A stretch of 64,000 nucleotides of DNA from contig JADCLS010000018.1 in the NCBI GenBank assembly GCA_026702845.1, forward strand, positions 65,494-129,493, given 5' to 3'. Position 1 is the stretch's first letter, and the number at the start of each line of letters is the position of its first letter. Source of the stretch: Candidatus Heimdallarchaeota archaeon (GTDB taxonomy: Archaea > Asgardarchaeota > Heimdallarchaeia > Heimdallarchaeales > Kariarchaeaceae). The notes under the pieces are model-generated. The model saw only the letters and a list, made by a program, of their open reading frames with translations. It was not told the DNA's origin and ran no database searches. Below are positions 34,748 to 44,300 of the stretch, piece after piece. Position numbers and translations under genes: made by a program.

Positions 34748-35170
34748 ATGTCTAACTTTGATATCAAGAAGACATCTGAGATTAAACCTGGAATGCATAT
34801 TATTTTAGATAACATGTTATACCAGGTGAAATCTGTAAACAGAACTCCTGGACCAGGCAAACATGGTCATGCTAAGACTATAATGATCCTGTTAGATTCC
34901 AATTCTAAGACTAAGCGGTATCTCAAGTTAACTGGAAAGGAGAGTTTCAAAGTACCAGTAATGGAAACTTTCATTGCTCAGATCATCAATAAAGATGATA
35001 GAATTATCGACCTCATGGATCAATCCTATGTGATCTTTCAACTGGATATCAAGGATTGTTCTCTTGAAATAGGAGATTATGTTGAGATTAGGAGAATAAT
35101 GAATAAGGTGATAATTACAAGAAAACTTGAGCCACCAAATAGATTTGTGATCATCTATCATGCCTGCTAA
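34748..35170 (+). CDS. translation factor IF5A-like protein (hypusine-loop)
   Basis: This 140-residue protein has the two-domain IF5A pattern. An SH3-like N-domain carries the loop PGPGKHGHAKT, whose Lys38 corresponds to the hypusinated (or deoxyhypusinated) lysine. A C-terminal OB fold includes AQIINKDDRIIDLMDQSYVI, corresponding to the family's AQVLsv..d.vqLMD.etYe. IF5A binds ribosomes and relieves stalling at proline-rich stretches. The linker and C-domain are divergent and a canonical aIF5A may exist elsewhere, so I call it IF5A-like. It lies 54 bp downstream of the DtxR-fold gene on the same strand. Confidence 0.8.
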   Translation: MSNFDIKKTSEIKPGMHIILDNMLYQVKSVNRTPGPGKHGHAKTIMILLDSNSKTKRYLKLTGKESFKVPVMETFIAQIINKDDRIIDLMDQSYVIFQLDIKDCSLEIGDYVEIRRIMNKVIITRKLEPPNRFVIIYHAC

Positions 35171-35268
35171 CACATATTCATTTTATACTAACAAAAAAAT
35201 ATATTTTTGTACTTGGTACTTCTATTTAACAAATAACATATAATATATAGAAAAATCGGGAAATCAGA

Positions 35269-36363
35269 ATGGAATTCAGTGTAGCACTTCTTATTTTCAT
35301 TTTCGAATTCACAGTGTTTCTTTTCATCGGTGGATCATCTATTCAACGGTATATTAGATATCGATACATAGCAGATCTTAATCTATCCCTGGCATTCGGT
35401 TTGGCTATAATAACAGCAATTCAGAGATATTATATTACCTTTCTTGATGATATTAAACTGATTACCCTTATTTATCGATCATTGAATTTCTTCCTAATGG
35501 TTGAGATATTCTTTTTCTATACAGCATTCACTCTTTACTACAAGAATGAATTCACAGTATCGATCACTGTATTTGGGTTCATCACAGGAATTCTAACTGG
35601 AGCCTTTCTCTATGATCCCAGTTTCAAGGTTTTGTATGATGAAGCCACTAAATCATATAATGGAGTATATGATAGTACTCTATTACTTTTCATTGGCCCT
35701 CTCATTGTGTTTGCCTTTATCAGGATGGTTCAGCCCATGTTGCGTAAAATGAGATCGGTTGACAATAGAAAGGATCGTAGACAATTACTATTGATGAGTT
35801 TGGGAATTACCATAATTCTTGGATGGGGAGTAGGTGCTGGCTTTACATCCATCGCAAGCTTCCGAATGATCCGCCCCCTACTATTTGCACTGGGATGGTC
35901 CATTTGGTTTCTTTCCTCAAGACGAAATCCATTCTTCCTTTCCATATCTAATGCAAAACCGCAATCACTGTATATCTCTGATCATACTGGTCATCTGTAC
36001 TATAATTATGATTTTGAGGGGGAGAAAAATTATGAGCCAGAGATGGTATCTGCACTAGTTACTGCAATCAATGCCTTTGCCAATGATATATTCCAGACCA
36101 AACGAGGAGTGGAGCAGTTTAAAATGGGTGACTCCATGATCGTAACAACACAAATAGATAATTACTTCTTCCACCTTGTTGTTTCCAATCCTGATGATAC
36201 ATTGGTGGGTATGTTGAAGTATTTCGCATTAGAAAGCATTGGTGAGTTGAATGAATTGAATTCTCATGAAACTGCAGATTTGAATACGTTAATTAGAAAT
36301 ACTTTTTCCAAATTGCAAATAATTAGTAAGGATATTACTGTGTTACCAGAAATTGAGAAATGA
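35269..36363 (+). CDS. 7-TM protein with cytoplasmic longin/roadblock-like domain
   Basis: This encodes 364 residues. Seven helices fill residues 5-220, with short loops except a charged cytosolic segment after TM5 (RKMRSVDNRKDRRQ). The C-terminal about 130 residues are soluble (SLYISDHTGHLYYNYDF.. MVSALVTAINAFANDIF.. MIVTTQIDNYFFHLVVS). The order beta hairpin, long helix with AI.AF, then beta strands is that of longin/roadblock (profilin-like) domains, which bind small GTPases and vesicle proteins and are expanded in Asgard archaea. The membrane half resembles 7TM sensor modules. A leaderless promoter (TATAATATATA, 35239-35249) supports ATG 35269. A signalling role at the membrane is inferred. 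Confidence 0.7.
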   Translation: MEFSVALLIFIFEFTVFLFIGGSSIQRYIRYRYIADLNLSLAFGLAIITAIQRYYITFLDDIKLITLIYRSLNFFLMVEIFFFYTAFTLYYKNEFTVSITVFGFITGILTGAFLYDPSFKVLYDEATKSYNGVYDSTLLLFIGPLIVFAFIRMVQPMLRKMRSVDNRKDRRQLLLMSLGITIILGWGVGAGFTSIASFRMIRPLLFALGWSIWFLSSRRNPFFLSISNAKPQSLYISDHTGHLYYNYDFEGEKNYEPEMVSALVTAINAFANDIFQTKRGVEQFKMGDSMIVTTQIDNYFFHLVVSNPDDTLVGMLKYFALESIGELNELNSHETADLNTLIRNTFSKLQIISKDITVLPEIEK

Positions 36364-36368
36364 ATATT

Positions 36369-37181
36369 TTATCCTTTGAGTGTCTTCAGATCCATATTCT
36401 GTACTTCAAGTAATCTTTGAGAGTAGTCTGGTTCCCTTCCTTTTACTAGTGCAAGATATTCCTCCCATACTTGAGATACAGGAGGAGTTCGCATTCCTTT
36501 GAGCTCTGCAAAAATTAGTGGATTTATTAAAGCAGGCCTGCCTATCATTATCCCCCACATCCCAAGATCTTTCATCCTCTGAACATCTTCAGCTGATTGG
36601 ATATCTCCATTCGCTACAATGTTCTTATTATCATAGATTCTATTGATCTCTTCGAATACTGTCCAATCTGCGGGTATTTCATAGCCCTGAGATCGATATC
36701 TCGCATGCAACACAAAGAAATCTGCATCCACTTTGTCTATTAATCTCAAATATATCCTATCCTCCTTCTCCTGTTTAGTCATTCCCAAGCGCATTTTCAC
36801 AGAGACAGGAAAACCATGATCCTTTACTATATCAACCATTCTAGCAACTTTGGTTGGACGACCGATCATCTTTGATCCAAGGCCAGAATTGATATATCCT
36901 TGTGATGGACAGCCTAGATTGAAATTAAATCCCTTGAATCCTGGTTTTGGATCATAGTTAGATAGGAATTTTTCCAACAGGGGTTCTTTAGTACCCATAA
37001 ATTGGAGATGAGATGGAGTTCCGTCCTCTATTCTAATACGTTTTAATGCAGATGGTTTACCCTTTGCTAATAATTCGAAACGAATCAGTTCTGAGAAAGT
37101 ATGATCAGCACCATATTTATGTAAAATACTCCTGTAGCTAGGATCTATCAGCTTCTCAATCGGGGCCAACATATATTGCAT
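36369..37181 (-). CDS. tRNA-dihydrouridine synthase family protein
   Basis: This is an FMN-dependent TIM-barrel enzyme that reduces uridines in tRNA to dihydrouridine. In its 270 residues the N-terminal MLAPIE (FMN site), the catalytic block FNLGCPSQ with Cys91, GLGSKMIG, SVKMRLG, the H-A-R segment LHARYRSQG (normally HxRT) and ANGDIQSAEDV are visible. The C-terminal GIMIGRPALINP is the flavin phosphate loop. It is shorter than bacterial Dus (about 320) because the helical RNA-binding domain is reduced, as in several archaeal members. It is convergent with the 7-TM gene, with a 5-bp gap. Confidence 0.88.
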   Translation of the reverse strand: MQYMLAPIEKLIDPSYRSILHKYGADHTFSELIRFELLAKGKPSALKRIRIEDGTPSHLQFMGTKEPLLEKFLSNYDPKPGFKGFNFNLGCPSQGYINSGLGSKMIGRPTKVARMVDIVKDHGFPVSVKMRLGMTKQEKEDRIYLRLIDKVDADFFVLHARYRSQGYEIPADWTVFEEINRIYDNKNIVANGDIQSAEDVQRMKDLGMWGIMIGRPALINPLIFAELKGMRTPPVSQVWEEYLALVKGREPDYSQRLLEVQNMDLKTLKG

Positions 37182-37587
37182 AACTAGTGATTTGCACTTG
37201 TAAATATAAATCTGTACACCTTCATCAATATATTATAGTTGATAGAAATAGATGATCAAATAGAAATTAGATTCTCAGTTTATTCAATCATATAATCCTT
37301 ATGAATCCTAAATATCCGAGGAGTGATGTTAGTTTTGGATGGATTGATCAGGTTTTTCCAAGATCTGACTAATTTTCAGAGATAGAATTCTAATGTATTC
37401 ACCATAAAATCCCTAGTATATCAAACCAAGGTAAATCAAGATAAAAAGAACAAAAATTAATTCTGGTGGAAATGTATTTTAACCGATTTTGAACCAGAAT
37501 ATGGATAAGAATTATTCATATTGCATTTTTAATTTTCTCCAAAAAAAATTGTAAAACTATTTATATTAGACTATTTTTTATGGAAGT
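37182..37587. other. intergenic region without recognisable gene
   Basis: This 406-bp gap lies between two divergent genes. It holds the Dus promoter at its left end (TATA-like TTTATATTTACAAG, minus strand, about 37198-37211) and the TATA-like box of the 44-aa gene (CTATTTATATTA, 37557-37568) at its right end. Nothing else is seen. Confidence 0.4.
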
Positions 37588-37722
37588 ATGATTATTGAAA
37601 TCATGCAGACAATAATGGGTTTGAGCCTTGAACTATTAATAATAGCAATACCAGTCATTTTTACACAATGGCCAAAACAATGGGGACCACCAAACCCACC
37701 CGAACCAGAAGAAGATGATTAA
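37588..37722 (+). CDS. 44-aa single-TM microprotein with proline/acidic tail
   Basis: A short frame from ATG 37588 to TAA 37722 encodes one hydrophobic helix (GLSLELLIIAIPVIF, about residues 11-25) followed by TQWPKQWGPPNPPEPEEDD. The TATA-like box CTATTTATATTA is centred 26 nt before the ATG, the spacing of a leaderless transcript, which argues that the short gene is real. It is isolated, with more than 250 bp on each side. The Pro/Trp tail ending in four acidic residues is unusual. IF5A-dependent translation of the PP motifs would be expected. Function unknown. Confidence 0.55.
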   Translation: MIIEIMQTIMGLSLELLIIAIPVIFTQWPKQWGPPNPPEPEEDD

Positions 37723-37977
37723 TTCTTAATCTAAGTTTTTGAGATTTGATTAAGGTACACAAAATTGATTTATCTGTTAACATAAAAAAAATTCTAACAA
37801 GAAATGTAGTCGAAATATTGATTTTTATGCTATCTTCTCCACAATATGAATTGATTACTCTTTACTCAAATGTATCAATTTCATTTGAATCTCAATGTCA
37901 ATTTATTTAGATTTTTCCTTGTTACTTATCTGAGAACCTATAATTTCCTGAAATCAAACCCAGAACCTCTACGAAGT

Positions 37978-39648
37978 CTATTCATCATTACTCATCACTA
38001 GAATATCTTGAGATAAAGCAAATGATAAATATGGTAGAATTTGATCATCAATAACAAATTTTACTCTAAAATATGAATTGAAATCAAATAACGCAATTTT
38101 TTCTCGATAATGTTCATCAACAAATTCCGATTTTTTATTTCTGATAATCTTGATATATTCTTGTAGTTGTGGGATTATCTTTCTTGGTTCAATAATTGGA
38201 AACAAACTGTCAAAATTAATATTGTCAAAATCATTTTTCTCAATTGCAGATATAATACTGTAAATGAGTTCTAAGTTATATATTTGAGGAGACCACTTTA
38301 ATGAATTATCTATAAAATGCTTCATAGTATGGTTAAATTCAAATAATCTCTTATTTGACTCTAAATGTGAAAAAAATGTATATCTCGCTTGATATATTAA
38401 TGCAAAATGAGACTGGTGATGTATTGGATCCAATTCTTTCATCTGAGTTTCGAGCTCAGATAGTAAAATCCCAAATTGCTCATACTCGCCTGTAATATGT
38501 AATTGAAGAGAATATATGGCTAGAACAGTTTTAATTATTTCAAAGTATTTTTGAGTAAAGGGTGATTCAAATATGTTTTGATCTTCATGTATATGTTCTA
38601 AATATTGTTTTATCTCTAAGAAATCTGGAATAATTTCAAGTAATCTATTAAGAAAAATATTCTGCCTAATTTTGGGAAGATCCTCTAAATAATACACATC
38701 TGTGTTAATTATTGCTTCCCATAGTTCTAGAAAAGCTTTTGTATAAATAGTGCCTATATGACCAATCATTAACATAAATGGATTCTTGAAATCATCTTCA
38801 ATTGTTCCATCATTTTCCAGTTCCTGTAAATACCTATAATTAGATCTGATCTTGGAGTTTATACTTTTTAGGAAACCAAAAATGGATTTGAGATCATTTC
38901 CAATCTTTGGAGGTAGAATTTTTAGAATATCATGATCAAAGCGTGGTAAAGCTGAAAATGTATTCACTATCATAGAGAATGGATTTAAGTAAAATGGGAA
39001 TAGAGTATAATGATGATTGGCATATCCCCTTTTACTGATAATTTCAGCATCTAATAATGCAGAGTAATCAGTTTTTTCTACTCTTTCGATAACTAAAATT
39101 ATCAGTTCAAGATAGGTTCTAATCCATTGTATGTAGGTATCTTGATCAATTATAGTTATTATAGATAATGCATTATAATATACATCTGAAGAAGTCTCTA
39201 GGAATTTTAGATAAACAGTAATCTTATAATAATCCAATCTATTTTCGATAATACCCATTTGTCTTTTTCTAATATCTTCAGGTAATTGTGGTAACCCTAG
39301 AATCAATTCTGAAAGCAATATCGCGGTTGAAATCTGTTTCTTTTCCGTTTCACTGGATTTTAACATAATATTGTAGATAATATAACTGATAAGTGATGAT
39401 GTAATTAGATAATTGAGATCATAAAAATGATCATGTTTAATTGTATTTAGGTAAGATTTAAACGTATACATCATAGATTGAAGGGCAGATATATCTAGAG
39501 AAGGTAAATTTAGATATAAGAGTTCTGAGAAATTATCAAATAAATTGCCAATTCCTGAAATTTGAGGATCTGAAGTGTCCATTCCATCCCGTAGAGCACT
39601 TCTTATTTTTTCCATCGCATCAACCAGAACTTGTGGTGTATCTTCCAT
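37978..39648 (-). CDS. 556-aa helical cytoplasmic protein, unknown
   Basis: This is a soluble protein with no signal peptide or TM anchor. It is composed almost wholly of amphipathic helices of TPR-like length (for example QISTAILLSELILGLPQL; IRTYLELIILVIERVEK; FALIYQARYTFFSHLESNKR). No clean TPR consensus was seen, so the fold is an alpha-solenoid by inference. The N-terminus is acidic and the C-terminus ends SFALSQDILVMSNDE. It stands alone with its own promoter, and no neighbour suggests a role. I do not recognise the family. Confidence 0.65.
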   Translation of the reverse strand: MEDTPQVLVDAMEKIRSALRDGMDTSDPQISGIGNLFDNFSELLYLNLPSLDISALQSMMYTFKSYLNTIKHDHFYDLNYLITSSLISYIIYNIMLKSSETEKKQISTAILLSELILGLPQLPEDIRKRQMGIIENRLDYYKITVYLKFLETSSDVYYNALSIITIIDQDTYIQWIRTYLELIILVIERVEKTDYSALLDAEIISKRGYANHHYTLFPFYLNPFSMIVNTFSALPRFDHDILKILPPKIGNDLKSIFGFLKSINSKIRSNYRYLQELENDGTIEDDFKNPFMLMIGHIGTIYTKAFLELWEAIINTDVYYLEDLPKIRQNIFLNRLLEIIPDFLEIKQYLEHIHEDQNIFESPFTQKYFEIIKTVLAIYSLQLHITGEYEQFGILLSELETQMKELDPIHHQSHFALIYQARYTFFSHLESNKRLFEFNHTMKHFIDNSLKWSPQIYNLELIYSIISAIEKNDFDNINFDSLFPIIEPRKIIPQLQEYIKIIRNKKSEFVDEHYREKIALFDFNSYFRVKFVIDDQILPYLSFALSQDILVMSNDE

Positions 39649-39919
39649 AATTTTAGAAAATCAACCAATACTTTAAACGATTGTGTATCTTTAAGTACAT
39701 TTGAAATCTATAATAAAACAAAAAAAAATCAGTAAAGAAACAAGCAACAATTTCTTCAAAATGATAAATATTGTATAGATAATAAAGAATTTAGAAATTC
39801 AATTTTATAGCTATAGGTCGAGTCAGGAGTAAAAACTGAGCGACTTGCGGTGACTGAGGATTCTTATAATTCATGTAGAAACTGCATCAATCCAAATTAT
39901 TTGTGAAACCAAGATTCAA

Positions 39920-40180
39920 GTGGTATTAGGTGAATTTATACCTACTCTAGATATCAGTTCTTGGAATAGAGTTGGAACTCTCAGCAAAGGTGAAAAAAGC
40001 TTGGATCAGATAGATTCTTATACAATTATTAGTAATAAAGCACCACTGATGAGGATGATGACACCAGAAGAGTATCAATTCTTGAGTAGCATAATCAAAA
40101 ATTTAGATGACCAAAATTACAAGATGGCTGGTGCTTTCTTAAAGTTTGTATATACCCTAAAATTAATAGGAAAAGCTTAG
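39920..40180 (+). CDS. hypothetical protein, possibly truncated
   Basis: From GTG 39920 this encodes 86 residues (VVLGEFIPTLDISSWN.. MTPEEYQFLSSIIKNL). Coding-like sequence continues upstream without a start codon back to a stop at 39851 (LRILIIHVETASIQIICETKI), so the gene may be the remaining C-terminal part of a longer protein or use an unusual start. It runs towards the LRR gene, ending 6 bp from that gene's stop. No family recognised. Confidence 0.4.
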   Translation: MVLGEFIPTLDISSWNRVGTLSKGEKSLDQIDSYTIISNKAPLMRMMTPEEYQFLSSIIKNLDDQNYKMAGAFLKFVYTLKLIGKA

Positions 40181-40186
40181 AAAATA

Positions 40187-40969
40187 TTACTTGGAAAAAA
40201 ATCTTGGATCCCTAAGCTTAATAGGTAAAAAATCAATATCATTCAATGATAAATATTCCATCTTTGGCATTTTTAGTAGGAAATCTGGCATTATATCTAT
40301 GAAAGCACTTTTTATATGGCATACTCGAAGATGTTTACAATTAATTATATCTGCGGGGATATCAGTTATGGGTGAAGTAATAAATAATGAAGACAGTAAA
40401 GGCATATTGAGAACGCAATACAATAAATAATCATTTGAAAATTTATTCGAAGTAATGAATAAATCAGAAATATTTTTAATTGATGAATTTTCAAATGAAG
40501 TAAAGTCTAAAATGCTATTTTTAGATTTGATCTTGATTGAGGTCAGATTTGAAAGCTGAATTAAATCAGTAAAGCAATTAATATCAAATTCTCCTAATAT
40601 AGTTATGGATTTCAGACTAAAGTAATTTATTTTCTGAGGCAGCTCAAGTTTATGTATTTTAATCGGTGATTCAATTGTTATTTTGTTAAGTTGGAGTGAG
40701 AAAAAATGAGATGGGATAATTGTTGATACATTTTGTTCAAATATGATATTTAAAGGTTGAAGACCTGAAATTGATTCTGGTACAAAATATTTAATATATA
40801 GAATTTTTTTTTCATCGTTCCATTGATTACACAAATCACCTTTTATTTGAACTCCGAGTAATTCATATTCAAGTTTAATTATATTAATAATATTTTGTAA
40901 TTCGAAATATCTATCATTCTTTATATTTAGCCATTTTGGTTTTTGAGCTCGTGTTTTAAATATCATCAT
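40187..40969 (-). CDS. leucine-rich-repeat protein
   Basis: This encodes 260 residues from ATG 40969. An ATG at 40987 is open but lies at or before the transcription start predicted from the TATA box at 40990-41000. After an N-terminal helical part, irregular leucine-rich repeats follow: LPQKINYFSLKSITILG, LIQLSNLTSIKIKS, LNMPLLSSLFITSP, INCKHLRVCHIKSAF and LLKMPKMEYLSLNDIDFLP. This is the LxxLxxLxL pattern with Asn or equivalents at the turns, typical of short bacterial or eukaryotic LRR solenoids. There is no signal peptide if the inner start is used. The role is a protein-binding scaffold by inference. Confidence 0.6.
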   Translation of the reverse strand: MMIFKTRAQKPKWLNIKNDRYFELQNIINIIKLEYELLGVQIKGDLCNQWNDEKKILYIKYFVPESISGLQPLNIIFEQNVSTIIPSHFFSLQLNKITIESPIKIHKLELPQKINYFSLKSITILGEFDINCFTDLIQLSNLTSIKIKSKNSILDFTSFENSSIKNISDLFITSNKFSNDYLLYCVLNMPLLSSLFITSPITDIPADIINCKHLRVCHIKSAFIDIMPDFLLKMPKMEYLSLNDIDFLPIKLRDPRFFSK

Positions 40970-41129
40970 AGCAAATATAAGGAACATAATATATAAAATA
41001 CTTTAGTTATGAATTAAATTTTTATTAATGAGTACTAATTTTGGCATATGTTTGAATAACTATCTAAATTAGATTGGTCGATCCCTATATTTTCTATCAT
41101 TTTATTATTTATCATATGCAGATCTCGAG

Positions 41130-41309
41130 ATGACATTGGTTATTAAAAATAATGCAAATACATTAGTAGAGGCAGATCTCCCAAAGAATGTTTATCATGA
41201 TATGGCCAATAAGAAGAATATTATGATTGACTTATCTATCCATCAACCTCAAGGTCTGTTTTTGTTTAAGACTAAACTCTATTTCATGTTGTCGAATTCT
41301 ATAAAATGA
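41130..41309 (+). CDS. possible 59-aa protein
   Basis: ATG 41130 to TGA 41309 encodes MTLVIKNNANTLVEADL..., with mixed charge, a beta-rich pattern (GLFLFKTKLYFML) and no TM helix. There is no clear TATA box at 26 nt and no strong RBS, so this is only a plausible gene. The rest of the 40988-41395 gap shows only the promoter of the following giant gene. Confidence 0.3.
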   Translation: MTLVIKNNANTLVEADLPKNVYHDMANKKNIMIDLSIHQPQGLFLFKTKLYFMLSNSIK

Positions 41310-41363
41310 TTTTTAACTAAATTATTTCTACTAAAGATTACAAATTTCTACCTTTTCCAAATT

Positions 41364-41374
41364 GAGTTTTAAAG
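41364..41374 (+). promoter_or_regulatory. TATA-like box of surface operon copy 1
   Basis: GAGTTTTAAAG is centred about 26 nt before ATG 41396, consistent with a leaderless transcript covering both giant genes of copy 1. Confidence 0.5.
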
Positions 41375-41395
41375 AAAAGGCGGACAGAACACTTA

Positions 41396-44300
41396 ATGCG
41401 AATTTCATCAATAAATAACATAAAATTAGGAATAATTACAGTAGTGATCCTGTTTTCCGTTTTAGGTACTGTCACTGCAAATGAAGATGATCAGATACCT
41501 CCTACATTAATTGAATTAACGGTGTCCAAATCAGATGTCAATGTGGGAGACATCATCGAGATCTCCGTGGATGCCTATGATGCTCATGGTCTGCGTACCG
41601 TATATGTGATTTTCACTGCTCCAGAAGTGCATATACTTGAATATGAAATGCTTTATAATGGTACCCTTTGGGTATACAATTTTGAGATCACAGCAAATTT
41701 ACACGATGGAGTGTATGAGATTAGCACAAGACTAGTGGATAGTTTGAATAATCAAGCTACCGTGTATCCAGCTGGGAAATATTTTAATATCATAGGTACG
41801 ACTGTGGTGGACAACCAGGCTCCTGTATTCAACTCATATGGGGTTAATGCCAGCACTGCATCAGCTGGGGATACTGTGAGATACTATGCAGATGTCTCAG
41901 ATAGTTCTGAAATTAAGCAGGTATTGCTGGTTGTCTACATTGGTTGTGGTGAGTGTTCAGGTGATGTCTGGTACGAGCTGGAGATGATGTACAACAGTAG
42001 CTTGAACATATACTATGCAGATTTCCTGGTGGATTACCGGCAGCAGCCAGATGAAATCAGTATAGACTTCTTCTATGCTGAGGATTATTATGGCAATTAC
42101 GTCAGAATGGATGCCTGGCAGATGGAACCCATTAGATACCTACCTGATAATGGGAATTACCGGCTAGAGGTCATTCTGAATACAGATATTGAGAATTGGG
42201 ATGATGCCCCACCTGTCTGGAACCAGGGGAGGACATATTTCAGTTCCAATGCAGTACCAACTAATGGAACAGCTAGTTTGCATCTTACTGTTGTGGATAG
42301 CCTCTCGGAGGTGAAATCTGTGCAGGTCTACATCACCCGATCCATACTCGAATCCCAACCGATATTTATCCTGAATCTGGTTTATAACGCCACTAGTGGG
42401 TACTGGGAAGGATCTTTTCCTGTCAATGATGGATGGGAGGGGTGGTATGTGGTTGAGCGGGTGATTGCCTATGATGAGATAAATAACTGGTTTGAGCAGA
42501 GAAATGCTGGTGATGGGGATCACCCAAGATTCTGTGTCTACGACCCTGATGAGGATACCTACGAGCATGGTGTACCAGATGACTGGATAGCCTGTCATGG
42601 ATATGGTCTTGCGAGCTTTGATCCATGGGAGGAGGTGGATGGAGTTGATGGTGATGGTCTAGTCCCGTACGAGGAGTTTATATTGGGAACCTACCCAAGA
42701 ATCAGGGATACTGATGGAGATGGGCTCGATGATGGCTGGGAACACATGTTCCTTGAGGGTATACTCTCACCTACCAAGGGAGACAGTGATGATGACTGGA
42801 TTATGGATGGCGATGAGGATTCCGATGGAGACGGCTTGAGCAATGAATATGAGGAGACCCATGGATTGTGGCCAAATAATACCGATACAGACGGTGATTG
42901 CATGTCAGATGGCTTTGAGGTCACCTGGGCCTCTATTCTGGGAATTGATCCTCTTGTCCCCAATTCAGGATCACTGGATTACGATTCTGATGGCCTGTCC
43001 AACAAGGATGAGGATAAGTATGGTACTTTCCCCAATATAGCTGATACAGATGAGGATGCCATAGATGACTACGATGAGATCTTTATCCATGGCACCAACC
43101 CCCTGGAGCATGATTCAGACTTTGATACCCTTGGGGATTACTCAGAACTCTTCTTTGAGGGCACAGATCCGTTGAATAATGATACTGATGGCGATGGGCT
43201 TGGAGACGCATTTGAAGTGTCCTTCACGCAGGCTTTTACTGATCCACAGGGTAACCTGGCAGAGGGGATGGTTTCTGCATTGAAATTTGATACCGATGAG
43301 GATGGGCTTTCTGATTACATTGAGATCATGATCTCTGGCACCTATCCCTTCATGAGAGACTCAGATTACGATAATGTTACTGATTACCTGGAGTTCAAGG
43401 TGTTTCACACCGCCCCCATGGCAAATGACACGGATTCGGACACCCTAAGCGACTTTTTCGAGCTCTATATTTCGAAAACCAATGCCACAAGCGCAGATAC
43501 AGATGAAGATGGGCTCTCAGATGCATTTGAGATGAATGAGACACACACAGATCCCAACAAGGCCGATACGGATGAGGATGGATTATCTGACTACATGGAG
43601 ATCTATGCCTCGAATTCATCGCCATTCTTGAAGGATACGGATCTGGATGGCCTAGACGATTACAAGGAGTACTTCTTCGGATCCAGTTCCCACTCCAATG
43701 ACAGTGACGGTGATCTCCTACCTGATCTCTGGGAGTATACCTATGGGTTCTTACCAACATTGAATGAGACCTATTTGGATGCGGATAATGATACTCTGAA
43801 TAATCTCATGGAGTATTACAATGTTACTCATCCTGGTTATGCCGATTATGATAACGATACCCTCATAGATTACTACGAGTTACTTAACAGTACTGATCCA
43901 TGGTTCTGGGATTCGGACCTTGATGGTCTCTCAGATGGCGAGGAAGTATTAATCTATCAAACAATACCATTATGGTTTGATTCTGATGGTGATACTCTTG
44001 ATGATTATGCCGAGATCATGGTAATAGGTTCAAATCCAAGATTGTTTGATTCTGATAATGATTCGCTCTCGGATGGTCAAGAATACAATATCTATCATAC
44101 TGACTGGGGATCCAATGATACTGATAACGATAGTATTGCTGATAATTTTGAAATCTTCTACTACAAGACAGATCCTCTGGACAATGATACTGATGATGAT
44201 CTAGGACTTGACTATATAGAATTATTTGATTGGAAGACAGACCCTCTTAACAATGACACAGATGCGGATGGGATAATAGATGGTCTCGAGACTATAACTG

